NCBI GenBank assembly: GCA_964036665.1
Contig: OZ038533.1
Location: 9,322,413-9,386,412, forward strand
DNA length: 64,000 bases
Direction: 5' to 3'
From: Gordius sp. MW1
Lineage: Eukaryota > Nematomorpha > Gordioida > Gordea > Gordiidae
The position numbers and the translations under genes were made by a program. Below the pieces are notes generated by a model. That model was not told the origin of the DNA and searched no databases. It saw only the letters and a program-made list of their open reading frames with translations. How positions within the stretch are numbered: position 1 is the first letter of the stretch; each line of letters begins with the position of its first letter. Positions 10,378 to 25,000 of the stretch are shown here, one piece after another.

Positions 10378-13300
10378 AAAGTTGTGGTTTTCAGACGTGG
10401 TTTCGATGATAAAAAGAAAAAATTTATCAGAAGCAGAAAACTATTACTTTGAAATCATGATCGCATAGTGCATTTTTGAAAGATTAAGCACTCACGTTGC
10501 GATACAACAAACTAATCGCAACAATAAAACGTTGTCTTTTGTCAAAATGATAGTTGTCGCAGCTTAAAACCTCTTTTCGGAAGTCAATCGAGGATAATAG
10601 GATTCTCAAATTGGCTTACTTTTATATATTTTTTTACGCTCTTTCACATAGAATTGAAAAAAATAAATATTTTTACCTCAAAATTTTTCACATATTTTTC
10701 TTTCAACCGTATGCATCCGATGAAAGTTGTCGTTTTCAGACGTGGTTTCGATGATAAAAAGTAAAAATTTATCAGAATCAGAAAACTATTACTTTGAAAT
10801 CATGATCGCATAGTGTATTTTTGAAAAATTAAGCACTCACTTTGCGATACAACAAACTAATCGCAACAATAAAACGTTGTCTTTTGTCAAAATGATAGTT
10901 CTCGCAGCTTAAAACCTCTTTTCGGAAGTCAATCGAGGATAATAGGATTCTCAAATTGCCTTACTTTTATATATTTTTTTACGCTCTTTCACATAGAATC
11001 GAAAAAAATAAATATTTTTACCTCAAAATTTTTCATATATTTTTCTTTCAACCGTATGCATCCCATGAAAGTTGTCGTTGTCAGATGTGGTTTCCATGAT
11101 AAAAAGTAAAAATTTATCAGAATCAGAAAACTATTACTTTGAAATCATGATCGCATAATGCATTTTTGAAAAATTAAGCACTCACGTTGCGATACAACAA
11201 ACTAATCGCAACAATAAAACGTTGTCTTTTGTCAAAAAGATAGTTCTCGCAGCTTAAAACCTCTTTTCGGAAGTCAATCGAGGATAATAGGATTCTCAAA
11301 TTGGCTTACTTTTATATATTTTTTCATGCTCTTTCACATAGAATCGAAAAAAATAAATATTTTTACCTCAAAGTTTTTCACATATTTTTCTTTCAACCGT
11401 ATGCATCCGATGAAAGTTGTCGTTTTCAGACGTGGTTTCGATGATAAAAAGTAAAAATTTATCAGAATCAGAAAACTATTACTTTGAAATCATGATCGCA
11501 TAGTGCATTTTTGAAAAATTAAGCACTCACGTTGCGATACAACAAACTAATCGCAACAATAAAACGTTGTCTTTTGTCAAAATGATAGTTCTCGCAGCTT
11601 AAAACCTCTTTTCGGAAGTCAATCGAGGATAATAGGATTCTCAAATTCGCTTACTTTTATATGTTTTTTCATGCTCTTTCACATAGCATCGAAAAAAATA
11701 AATATTTTTACCTCAAAATTTTTCACATATTTTTCTTTCAACCGTATGCATCCGATGAAAGTTGTCGTTTTCAGACGTGGTTTCGATGATAAAAAGTAAA
11801 AATTTATCAGAATCAGAAAACTATTACTTTGAAATCATGATCGCATAGTGCATTTTCAAAAATTAAGCACTCACGTTGCGATACAACAAACTAATCGCAA
11901 CAATAAAACGTTGTCTTTTGTCAAAATGATAGTTCTCGCAGCTTAAAACCTCTTTTCGGAAGTCAATCGAGGATAATAGGATTCTCAAATTCGCTTACTT
12001 TTATATATTTTTTCATGCTCTTTCACATAGAATCGAAAAAAATAAATATTTTTACCTCAAAATTTTTCACATATTTTTCTTTCAACCGTATGCATCCGAT
12101 GAAAGTTGTCGTTTTCAGACGTGGTTTCGATGATAAAAAGTAAAAATTTATCAGAATCTGAAAACTATTACTTTGAAATCATGATCGCATAGTGCATTTT
12201 TGAAAAATTAAGCACTCACGTTGCGATACAACAAACTAATCGCAACAATAAAACGTTGTCTTTTGTCAAAATGTTAGTTCTCGCAGCTTAAAACCTCTTT
12301 TCGGAAGTCAATCGAGGATAATAGGATTCTCCAATTGGCTTACTTTTATATATTTTTTCATGCTCTTTCACATAGAATTGAAAAAATAAATATTTTTACC
12401 TCAAAATTTTTCACATATTTTTCTTTGAAATGTATTCATCCGATAAAAGTTGTCGTTTTCAGACGTGGTTTCGATGATAAAAAGTAAAAATTTATCAGAA
12501 TCAGAAAACTATTACTTTGAAATCATGTTCGCATAGTGCATTTTTGAAAAATTAAGCACTCACGTTGCGATACAACAAACTAATAGCAACAATAAAACGT
12601 TGTCTTTTGTCAAAATGATAGTTATCGCAGCTTAAAACCTCTTTTCGGAAGTCAATCGAGGATAATAGGATTCTCAAATTGGCTTACTTTTATATATTTT
12701 TTCATGCTCTTTCACATAGAATTGAAAAAAATAAATATTTTTACCTCAAAATTTTTCACATATTTTTCTTTGAACCGTATTCATCCGATGAAAGTTGTCG
12801 TTTTCAGACGTGGTTTCTATGATCCCAAGTAAAAATTTATCAGAATCTGAAAACTATTACTTTGAAACCATGATCGCATAGTGCATTTTTGAAAAATTAA
12901 ACACTCACGTTGCGATACAACAAACTAATCGCAACAATAAAACGTTGTCTTTTGTCAAAATGATAGTTCTCGCAGCTTAAAACCTCTTTTCGGAAGTCAA
13001 TCGAGGATAATAGAATTCTCAAATTGACTTACTTTTATATATTTTTTTACGCTCTTTCACATATAATCGAAAAAAATAAATATTTTTACCTCAAAATTTT
13101 TCACATATTTTTCTTTCAACCGTATGCATCCGATGAAAGTTGTCGTTTTCAGACGTGGTTTCGATGATAAAAAGAAAAAATTTATCAGAAGCAGAAAACT
13201 ATTACTTTGAAATCATGATCGCATAGTGCATTTTTGAAAGATTAAGCACTCACGTTGCGATACAACAAACTAATCGCAACAATAAAACGTTGTCTTTTGT

Positions 13301-14170
13301 CAAAATGATAGTTGTCGCAGCTTAAAACCTCTTTTCGGAAGTCAATCGAGGATAATAGGATTCTCAAATTGGCTTACTTTTATACATTTTTTCATGCTCT
13401 TTCACATAGAATTGAAAAAAATAAATATTTTTACCTCAAAATTTTTCACATATTTTTCTTTCAACCGTATGCATCCGATGAAAGTTGTCGTTTTCAGACG
13501 TGGTTTCGATGATAAAAAGTAAAAATTTATCCGAATAAGAAAACTATTACTTTGAAATCATGATCGCATAGTGTATTTTTGCAAAATTAAGCACTCACTT
13601 TGCGATACAACAAACTAATCGCAACAATAAAACGTTGTCTTTTGTCAAAATAAAAGTTCTCGCAGCTTAAAACCTCTTTTCGGAAGTCAATCGAGGATAA
13701 TAGGATTCTCAAATTGCCTTACTTTTATATATTTTTTTACGCTCTTTCACATAGAATCGAAAAAAATAAATATTTTTACCTCAAAATTTTTCATATATTT
13801 TTCTTTCAACCGTATGCATCCCATGAAAGTTGTCGTTGTCAGATGTGGTTTCCATGATAAAAAGTAAAAATTTATCAGAATCAGAAAACTATTACTTTGA
13901 AATCATGATCGCATAATGCATTTTTGAAAAATTAAGCACTCACGTTGCGATACAACAAACTAATCGCAACAATAAAACGTTGTCTTTTGTCAAAATGATA
14001 GTTCTCGCAGCTTAAAACCTCTTTTCGGAAGTCAATCGAGGATAATAGGATTCTCAAATTGGCTTACTTTTATATATTTTTTCATGCTCTTTCACATTGA
14101 ATCGAAAAAAATAAATATTTTTACCTCAAAGTTTTTCACATATTTTTCTTTCAACCGTATGCATCCGATG
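8998..14170. repeat. 26-monomer superunit, partial copy 2
   Basis: From 8998 to 12445 the monomers follow 31-3478 at an offset of 8,967 bp. From 12446 to about 14170 they follow 5203-6927 at an offset of 7,243 bp, because the extra 5-monomer unit of copy 1 is absent here. Markers for the second part are TTTATACATTTT (6138 and 13381), CAAAATAAAAGTTCTCGC (6404 and 13647) and TTCACATTGAATCG (6848 and 14091). Private changes in this copy include ACCTTTTTTCGG near 10226, TTCTGTCAACC near 10355, CAAAAAGATAG near 11235 and TATCCGAATAAG near 13527. The match ends after about 14170. Confidence 0.85.
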
Positions 14171-16235
14171 AAAGTTGTCGTTTTCAGACGTGGTTTCGAT
14201 GATAAAAAGTAAAAATTTATCAGAATCAGAAAACTATTACTTTGAAATCATGATCGCATAGTGCATTTTTGAAAAATTAAGCACTCACGTTGCGATACAA
14301 CAAACTAATCGCAACAATAAAACGTTATCTTTTGTCAAAATGATAGTTCTCGCAGCTTAAAACCTCTTTTCGGAAGTCAATCGAGGATAATAGGATTCTC
14401 AAATTAGCTTACTTTTATATGTTTTTTCATGCTCTGTCACATAGCATTGAAAAAAATAAATATTTTTACCTCAAAATTTTTCACATATTTTTCTTTCAAC
14501 CGTATGCATCCGATGAAAGTTGTCGTTTTCAGACGTGGTTTCGATGATAAAAAGTAAAAATTTATCAGAATCAGAAAACTATTACTTTGAAATTATGATC
14601 GGATAGTGCATTTTCAAAAATTAAGCACTCACGTTGCGATACAACAAACTAATCGCAACAATAAAACGTTGTCTTTTGTCAAAATGATAGTTCTCGCAGC
14701 TTAAAACCTCTTTTCGGAAGTCAATCGAGGATAATAGGATTCTCAAATTCGCTTACTTTTATATATTTTTTCATGCTCTTTCACATAGAATCGAAAAAAA
14801 TAAATATTTTTACCTCAAAATTTTTCACATATTTTTCTTTCAACCGTATGCATCCGATGAAAGTTGTGTTTTCAGACGTGGTTTCGATGATAAAATGTAA
14901 AAATTTATCAGAATCAGAAAACTATTACTTTGAAATCATGATCGCATAGTGCATTTTCAAAAATTAAGCAGTCACGTTGCGATACAACAAACTAATCGCA
15001 ACAATAAAACGTTGTCTTTTGTCAAAATGATAGTTCTCGCAGCTTAAAACCTCTTTTCGGAAGTCAATCGAGGATAATAGGATTCTCAAATTCGCTTACT
15101 TTTATATATTTTTTCATGCTCTTTCACATAGAATCGAAAAAAATAAATATTTTTACCTCAAAATTTTTCACATATTTTTCTTTCAACCGTATGCATCCGA
15201 TGAAAGTTGTCGTTTTCAGACGTGGTTTCGATGATAAAAAGTAAAAATTTATCAGAATCAGAAAACTATTACTTTGAAATCATGATCGCATAGTGTATTT
15301 TTGAAAAATTAAGCACTCACATTGCGATACAACAAACTAATCGCAACAATAAAACGTTGTCTTTTGTCAAAATGATAGTTCTCGCAGCTTAAAACCTCTT
15401 TTCGGAAGTCAATCGAGGATAATAGGATTCTCAAATTCGCTTACTTTTATATGTTTTTTCATGCTCTTTCACATAGCACCGAAAAAAATAAATATTTTTA
15501 CCTCAAAATTTTTCACATATTTTTCTTCAACCGTATGCATCCGATGAAAGTTGTCGTTTTCAGACGTGGTTTCGATGATAAAAAGTAAAAATTTATCAGA
15601 ATCAGAAAACTATTACTTTAAAATCATGATCGCATAGAGCATTTTCAAAAATTAAGCACTCACGTTGCGATACAACAAACTAATCGCAACAATAAAACGT
15701 TGTCTTTTGTCAAAATGATAGTTCTCGCAGCTTAAAACCTCTTTTCGGAAGTCAATCGAGGATAATAGGATTCTCAAATTCGCTTACTTTTATATATTTT
15801 TTCATGCTCTTTCACATAGCACCGAAAAAAATAAATATTTTTACCTCAAAATTTTTCACATATTTTTCTTTCAACCGTATGCATCCGATGAAAGTTGTCG
15901 TTTTCAGACGTGGTTTCGATGATAAAAAGTAAAAATTTATCAGAATCAGAAAACTATTACTATGAAATCATGTTCGCATAGTGCATTTTTGAAAAATTAA
16001 GCACTCACGTTGCGATACAACAAACTAATAGCAACAATAAAACGTTGTCTTTTGTCAAAATGATAGTTATCGCAGCTTAAAACCTCTTTTCGGAAGTCAA
16101 TCGAGGATAATAGGATTCTCAAATTGGCTTACTTTTATATATTTTTTCATGCTCTTTCACATAGAATTGAAAAAAATAAATATTTTTACCTCAAAATTTT
16201 TCACATATTTTTCTTTGAACCGTATTCATCCGATG
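14171..16235. repeat. Mosaic block of CGTATGCATCC-class monomers
   Basis: Six monomers (14171, 14516, 14860, 15203, 15547, 15891) without a clear local HOR. Most have the CGCTTACTTTTATATG or CGCTTACTTTTATATA right half and several have the shortened GCATTTTCAAAAATT dyad. Distinct marks are GTTATCTTTTG (14325), ATGATCGGATAG (14595), GTTGTGTTTTC with AAAATGTAAAA (14864-14900), and TAGCACCG in two neighbouring monomers (15475 and 15818). The first two monomers match 52993 and 53338, 38,822 bp away. No other feature is visible here. Confidence 0.75.
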
Positions 16236-19200
16236 AAAGTTGTCGTTTTCAGACGTGGTTTCTATGATCCCAAGTAAAAATTTATCAGAATCTGAAAACT
16301 ATTACATTGAAATCATGATCGCATAGTGCATTTTTGAAAAATTAAGCACTCACGTTGCGATACAACAAACTAATCGCAACAATAAAACGTTGTCTTTTGT
16401 CAAAATGATAGTTCTCGCAGCTTAAAACCTCTTTTCGGAAGTCAATCGAGGATAATAGGATTCTCAAATTGGCTTACTTTTATATATTTTTTCATGCTCT
16501 TTCACATAGAATTGAAAAAAATAAATATTTTTACCTCAAAATTTTTCACATATTTTTCTTTGAACCGTATTCATCCGATGAAAGTTGTCGTTTTCAGACG
16601 TGGTTTCGATGATAAAAAGTAAAAATTTATCAGAATCTGAAAACTATTACTTTGAAATCATGATCGCATAGTGTATTTTTGAAAAATTAAGCACTCACGT
16701 TGCGATACAACAAACTAATCGCAACAATAAAACGTTGTCTTTTGTCAAAATGATAGTTCTCGCAGCTTAAAACCTCTTTTCGGAAGTCAATCGAGGATAA
16801 TAGGATTCTCAAATTCGCTTACTTTTATATGTTTTTTCATGCTCTTTCACATAGCATCGAAAAAAATAAATATTTTTACCTCAAAATTTTTCACATATTT
16901 TTCTTTCAACCGTATGCATCCGATGAAAGTTGTCGTTTTCAGACGTGGTTTCGATGATAAAAATTAAAAATTTATCAGAATCAGAAAACTATTACTTTGA
17001 AATCATGATCGCATAGTGCATTTTCAAAAATTAAGCACTCACGTTGCGATACAACAAACTAATCGCAACAATAAAACGTTGTCTTTTGTCAAAATGATAG
17101 TTCTCGCAGCTTAAAACCTCTTTTCGGAAGTCAATCGAGGATAATAGGATTCTCAAATTCGCTTACTTTTATATATTTTTTCATGCTCTTTCACATAGAA
17201 TCGAAAAAAATAAATATTTTTACCTCAAAATTTTTCACATATTTTTCTTTCAACCGTATGCATCCGATGAAAGTTGTCGTTTTCACACGTGGTTTCGATG
17301 ATAAAAAGTAAAAATTTATCAGAATCAGAAAACTATTACTTTGAAATCATGATCGCATAGTGCATTTTTGAAAAATTAAGCACTCACGTTGCGATACAAC
17401 AAACTAATCGCAACAATAAAACGTTGTCTTTTGTCAAAATGTTAGTTCTCGCAGCTTAAAACCTCTTTTCGGAAGTCAATCGAGGATAATAGGATTCTCA
17501 AATTGGCTTACTCTTATATATTTTTTCATGCTCTTTCACATAGAATTGAAAAAAATAAATATTTTTACCTCAAAATTTTTCACATATTTTTCTTTGAACC
17601 GTATTCATCCGATGAAAGTTGTCGTTTTCAGACGTGGTTTCGATGATAAAAAGTAAAAATTTATCAGAATCTGAAAACTATTACTTTGAAATCATGATCG
17701 CATAGAGCCATTTTCAAAAATTAAGCACTCACGTTGCGATAGAACAAACTAATCGCAACAAACGTTGTCTTTTGTCAAAATGATAGTTCTCGCAGATTAA
17801 AACCTCTTTTCGGAAGTCAATCGAGGATAATAGGATTCTCAAATTCGCTTACTTTTATATATTTTTTCATGCTCTTTCACATAGAATCGAAAAAAATAAA
17901 TATTTTTACCTCAAAATTTTTCACATATTTTTCTTTCAACCGTATGCATCCGATGAAAGTTGTCGTTTTCAGACGTGGTTTCGATGATAAAAAGTAAAAA
18001 TTTATCAGAATCAGAAAACTATTACTTTGAAATCATGATCGCATAGTGTATTTTTGAAAAATTAAGCACTCACATTGCGATACAACAAACTAATCGCAAC
18101 AATAAAACGTTGTCTTTTGTCAAAATGATAGTTCTCGCAGCTTATAACCTATTTTCGGAAGTCAATCGAGGATTATAGGATTCTCAAATTGGCTTACTTT
18201 TATATATTTTTTCATGCTCTTTCACATAGAATTGAAAAAAATAAATATTTTTACCTCAAAATTTTTCACATATTTTTCTTTGAACCGTATTCATCCGATG
18301 AAAGTTGTCGTTTTCAGACGTGGTTTCTATGATCCCAAGTAAAAATTTATCAGAATCTGAAAACTATTACATTGAAATCATGATCGCATAGTGCATTTTT
18401 GAAAAATTAAGCACTCACGTTGCGATACAACAAACTAATCGCAACAATAAAACGTTGTCTTTTGTCAAAATGATAGTTCTCGCAGCTTAAAACCTCTTTT
18501 CGGAAGTCAATCGAGGATAATAGGATTCTCAAATTGGCTTACTTTTATATATTTTTTCATGCTCTTTCACATAGAATTGAAAAAAATAAATATTTTTACC
18601 TCAAAATTTTTCACATATTTTTCTTTGAACCGTATTCATCCGATGAAAGTTGTCGTTTTCAGACGTGGTTTCGATGATAAAAAGTAAAAATTTATCAGAA
18701 TCTGAAAACTATTACTTTGAAATCATGATCGCATAGTGTATTTTTGAAAAATTAAGCACTCACGTTGCGATACAACAAACTAATCGCAACAATAAAACGT
18801 TGTCTTTTGTCAAAATGATAGTTCTCGCAGCTTAAAACCTCTTTTCGGAAGTCAATCGAGGATAATAGGATTCTCAAATTGGCTTACTTTTATATATTTT
18901 TTCATGCTCTTTCACATAGAATTGAAAAAAATAAATATTTTTACCTCAAAATTTTTCACATATTTTTCTTTGAACCGTATTCATCCGATGAAAGTTGTCG
19001 TTTTCAGACGTGGTTTCGATGATAAAAAGTAAAAATTTATCAGAATCTGAAAACTATTACTTTGAAATCATGATCGCATAGAGCCATTTTCAAAAATTAA
19101 GCACTCACGTTGCGATAGAACAAACTAATCGCAACAAACGTTGTCTTTTGTCAAAATGATAGTTCTCGCAGATTAAAACCTCTTTTCGGAAGTCAATCGA

Positions 19201-22089
19201 GGATAATAGGATTCTCAAATTCGCTTACTTTTATATATTTTTTCATGCTCTTTCACATAGAATCGAAAAAAATAAATATTTTTACCTCAAAATTTTTCAC
19301 ATATTTTTCTTTGAACCGTATTCATCCGATGAAAGTTGTCGTTTTCAGACGTGGTTTCGATGATAAAAAGTAAAAGTTTATCAGAATCTGAAAACTATTA
19401 CTTTGAAATCATGATCGCATAGTGTATTTTTGAAAAATTAAGCACTCACGTTGCGATACAACAAACTAATCGCAACAATAAAACGTTGTCTTTTGTCAAA
19501 ATGATAGTTATCGCAGCTTAAAACCTCTTTTCGGAAGTCAATCGAGGATAATAGGATTCTCAAATTGGCTTACTTTTATATATTTTTTCATGCTCTTTCA
19601 CATAGAATTGAAAAAAATAAATATTTTTACCTCAAAATTTTTCACATATTTTTCTTTGAACCGTATTCATCCGATGAAAGTTGTCGTTTTCAGACGTGGT
19701 TTCTATGATCCCAAGTAAAAATTTATCAGAATCTGAAAACTATTACATTGAAATCATGATCGCATAGTGCATTTTTGAAAAATTAAGCACTCACGTTGCG
19801 ATACAACAAACTAATCGCAACAATAAAACGTTGTCTTTTGTCAAAATGATAGTTCTCGCAGCTTAAAACCTCTTTTCGGAAGTCAATCGAGGATAATAGG
19901 ATTCTCAAATTGGCTTACTTTTATATATTTTTTCATGCTCTTTCACATAGAATTGAAAAAAATAAATATTTTTACCTCAAAATTTTTCACATATTTTTCT
20001 TTGAACCGTATTCATCCGATGAAAGTTGTCGTTTTCAGACGTGGTTTCGATGATAAAAAGTAAAAATTTATCAGAATCTGAAAACTATTACTTTGAAATC
20101 ATGATCGCATAGTGTATTTTTGAAAAATTAAGCACTCACGTTGCGATACAACAAACTAATAGCAACAATAAAACGTTGTCTTTTGTCAAAATGATAGTTA
20201 TCGCAGCTTAAAACCTCTTTTCGGAAGTCAATCGAGGATAATAGGATTCTCAAATTGGCTTACTTTTATATATTTTTTCATGCTCTTTCACATAGAATTG
20301 AAAAAAATAAATATTTTTACCTCAAAATTTTTCACATATTTTTCTTTGAACCGTATTCATCCGATGAAAGTTGTCGTTTTCAGACGTGGTTTCTATGATC
20401 CCAAGTAAAAATTTATCAGAATCTGAAAACTATTACATTGAAATCATGATCGCATAGTGCATTTTTGAAAAATTAAGCACTCACGTTGCGATACAACAAA
20501 CTAATCGCAACAATAAAACGTTGTCTTTTGTCAAAATGATAGTTCTCGCAGCTTAAAACCTCTTTTCGGAAGTCAATCGAGGATAATAGGATTCTCAAAT
20601 TCGCTTACTTTTATATGTTTTTTCATGCTCTTTCACATAGCATCGAAAAAAATAAATATTTTTACCTCAAAATTTTTCACATATTTTTCTTTCAACCGTA
20701 TGCATCCGATGAAAGTTGTCGTTTTCAGACGTGGTTTCGATGATAAAAATTAAAAATTTATCAGAATCAGAAAACTATTACTTTGAAATCATGATCGCAT
20801 AGTGCATTTTCAAAAATTAAGCACTCACGTTGCGATACAACAAACTAATCGCAACAATAAAACGTTGTCTTTTGTCAAAATGATAGTTCTCGCAGCTTAA
20901 AACCTCTTTTCGGAAGTCAATCGAGGATAATAGGATTCTCAAATTCGCTTACTTTTATTTATTTTTTCATGCTCTTTCACATAGAATCGAAAAAAATAAA
21001 TATTTTTACCTCAAAATTTTTCACATATTTTTCTTTCAACCGTATGCATCCGATGAAAGTTGTCGTTTTCAGACGTGGTTTCGATGATAAAAAGTAAAAA
21101 TTTATCAGAATCAGAAAACTATTACTTTGAAATCATGATCGCATAGTGCATTTTCAAAAATTAAGCACTCACGTTGCGATACAACAAACTAATCGCAACA
21201 ATAAAACGTTGTCTTTTGTCAAAATGATAGTTCTCGCAGCTTAAAACCTCTTTTCGGAAGTCAATCGAGGATAATAGGATTCTCAAATTCGCTTACTTTT
21301 ATATATTTTTTCATGCTCTTTCACATAGAATCGAAAAAAATAAATATTTTTACCTCAAAATTTTTCACATATTTTTCTTTCAACCGTATGCATCCGATGA
21401 AAGTTGTCGTTTTCACACGTGGTTTCGATGATAAAAAGTAAAAATTTATCAGAATCAGAAAACTATTACTTTGAAATCATGATCGCATAGTGCATTTTTG
21501 AAAAATTAAGCACTCACGTTGCGATACAACAAACTAATCGCAACAATAAAACGTTGTCTTTTGTCAAAATGTTAGTTCTCGCAGCTTAAAACCTCTTTTC
21601 GGAAGTCAATCGAGGATAATAGGATTCTCAAATTGGCTTACTCTTATATATTTTTTCATGCTCTTTCACATAGAATTGAAAAAAATAAATATTTTTACCT
21701 CAAAATTTTTCACATATTTTTCTTTGAACCGTATTCATCCGATGAAAGTTGTCGTTTTCAGACGTGGTTTCGATGATAAAAAGTAAAAATTTATTAGAAT
21801 CTGAAAACTATTACTTTGAAATCATGATCGCATAGAGCCATTTTCAAAAATTAAGCACTCACGTTGCGATACAACAAACTAATCGCAACAATAAAACGTT
21901 GTCTTTTGTCAAAATGATAGTTCTCGCAGCTTAAAACCTCTTTTCGGAAGTCAATCGAGGATAATAGGATTCTCAAATTGGCTTACTTTTATATATTTTT
22001 TCATGCTCTTTCACATAGAATTGAAAAAAATAAATATTTTTACCTCAAAATTTTTCACATATTTTTCTTTCAACCGTATGCATCCGATG
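16236..22089. repeat. Mosaic HOR region with 4-, 6- and 11/12-monomer spacings
   Basis: Related monomers recur at several spacings. Those with TTTCTATGATCCCAAG and ATTACATTG start at 16236, 18301, 19677 and 20367. The short variant with TAGAGCCATTTTC, GATAGAAC and CAACAAACG starts at 17615 and 18991, 1,376 bp apart. GATAAAAATTAAAAATT at 16956 recurs at 20742 (3,786 bp), and TTTTCACACGTGG plus GGCTTACTCTTATAT at about 17281 and 17506 recur 4,130 bp downstream. The change from 3,786 to 4,130 is one extra monomer at 21056. This fits a duplication of about 4 kb followed by a one-monomer gain or loss. Confidence 0.75.
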
Positions 22090-25000
22090 AAAGTTGTCGT
22101 TTTCAGACGTGGTTTCGATGATAAAAAGTAAAAATTTATCATAATCAGAAAACTATTACTTTGAAATCATGATCGCATAGTGTATTTTTGAAAAATTAAG
22201 CACTCACGTTGCGATACAACAAACTAATCGCAACAATAAAACGTTGTCTTTTGTCAAAATGATAGTTCTCGCAGCTTAAAACCTCTTTTCGGAAGTCAAT
22301 CGAGGATAATAGGATTCTCAAATTGGCTTACTCTTATATATTTTTTCATGCTCTTTCACATAGAATTGAAAAAAATAAATATTTTTACCTCAAAATTTTT
22401 CACATATTTTTCTTTGAACCGTATTCATCCGATGAAAGTTGTCGTTTTCAGACGTGGTTTCTATGATCCCAAGTAAAAATTTATCAGAATCTGAAAACTA
22501 TTACATTGAAATCATGATCGCATAGTGCATTTTTGAAAAATTAAGCACTCACGTTGCGATACAACAAACTAATCGCAACAATAAAACGTTGTCTTTTGTC
22601 AAAATGATAGTTCTCGCAGCTTAAAACCTCTTTTCGGAAGTCAATCGAGGATAATAGGATTCTCAAATTGGCTTACTTTTATATATTTTTTCATGCTCTT
22701 TCACATAGAATTGAAAAAAATAAATATTTTTACCTCAAAATTTTTCACATATTTTTCTTTCAACCGTATGCATCCGATGAAAGTTGTCGTTTTCAGACGT
22801 GGTTTCGATGATAAAAAGTAAAAATTTATCATAATCAGAAAACTATTACTTTGAAATCATGATCGCATAGTGTATTTTTGAAAAATTAAGCACTCACGTT
22901 GCGATACAACAAACTAATCGCAACAATAAAACGTTGTCTTTTGTCAAAATGATAGTTCTCGCAGCTTAAAACCTCTTTTCGGAAGTCAATCGAGGATAAT
23001 AGGATTCTCAAATTGGCTTACTTTTATATATTTTTTTACGCTATCTCAAATAGAATCGAAAAAAATAAATATTTTTACCTCAAAATTTTTCACATATTTT
23101 TCTTTCAACCGTATGCATCCGATGAAAGTTGTCGTTTTCAGACGTGGTTTCGATGATAAAAAGTAAAAATTTATCAGAATCAGAAAACTATTACTTTGAA
23201 ATCATGATCGCATAATGCATTTTTGAAAAATTAAGCACTCACGTTGCGATACAACAAACTAATCGCAACAATAAAACGTTGTCTTTTGTCAAAATGATAG
23301 TTCTCGCAGCTTAAAACCTCTTTTCGGAAGTCAATCGAGGATAATAGGATTCTCCAATTGGCTTACTTTTATATATTTTTTCATGCTCTTTCACATAGAA
23401 TTGAAAAAATAAATATTTTTACCTCAACATTTTTCACATATTTTTCTTTGAACCGTATTCATCCGATGAAAGTTGTCGTTTTCAGACGTGGTTTCGATGA
23501 TAAAAAGTAAAAATTTATCAGAATCAGAAAACTATTACTTTGAAATCATGATCGCATAATGCATTTTTGAAAAATTAAGCACTCACGTTGCGATACAACA
23601 AACTAATCGCAACAATAAAACGTTGTCTTTTGTCAAAATGATAGTTCTCGCAGCTTAAAACCTCTTTTCGGAAGTCAATCGAGGATAATAGGATTCTCCA
23701 ATTGGCTTACTTTTATATATTTTTTCATGCTCTTTCACATAGAATTGAAAAAATAAATATTTTTACCTCAAAATTTTTCACATATTTTTCTTTGAACCGT
23801 ATTCATCCGATGAAAGTTGTCGTTTTCAGACGTGGTTTCGATGATAAAAAGTAAAAATTTATCAGAATCTGAAAACTATTACTTTGAAATCATGATCGCA
23901 TAGTGCATTTTTGAAAAATTAAGCACTCACGTTGCGATACAACAAACTAATAGCAACAATAAAACGTTGTCTTTTGTCAAAATGATAGTTAGCGCAGCTT
24001 AAAACCTCTTTTCGGAAGTCAATCGAGGATAATAGGATTCTCAAATTGGCTTACTTTTATATATTTTTTCATGCTCTTTCACATAGAATTGAAAAAAATA
24101 AATATTTTTACCTCAAAATTTTTCACATATTTTTCTTTGAACCGTATTCATCCGATGAAAGTTGTCGTTTTCAGACGTGGTTTCTATGATCCCAAGTAAA
24201 AATTTATCAGAATCTGAAAACTATTACATTGAAATCATGATCGCATAGTGCATTTTTGAAAAATTAAGCACTCACGTTGCGATACAACAAACTACTCGCA
24301 ACAATAAAACGTTGTCTTTTGTCAAAATGATAGTTCTCGCAGCTTAAAACCTCTTTTCGGAAGTCAATCGAGGATAATAGGATTCTCAAATTGGCTTACT
24401 TTTATATATTTTTTCATGCTCTTTCACATAGAATTGAAAAAAATAAATATTTTTACCTCAAAATTTTTCACATATTTTTCTTTGAACCGTATTTATCCGA
24501 TGAAAGTTGTCGTTTTCAGACTTGGTTTCGATGATAAAAAGTAAAAATTTATCAGAATCTGAAAACTATTACTTTGAAATCATGATCGCATAGAGCCATT
24601 TTCAAAAATTAAGCACTCACGTTGCGATAGAACAAACTAATCGCAACAAACGTTGTCTTTTGTCAAAATGATAGTTCTCGCAGCTTAAAACCTCTTTTCG
24701 GAAGTCAATCGAGGATAATAGGATTCTCAAATCATCTTACTTTTATATATTTTTTCATGCTCTTTCACATAGAATCCAAAAAAATAAATATTTTTACCTC
24801 AAAATTTTTCACATATTTTTCTTTCAACCGTATGCATCCGATGAAAGTTGTCGTTTTCAGACGTGGTTTCGATGATAAAAAGTAAAAATTTATCAGAATC
24901 AGAAAACTATTACTTTGAAATCATGATCGCATAGTGTATTTTTGAAAAATTAAGCACTCACGTTGCGATACAACAAACTAATCGCAACAATAAAACGTTG

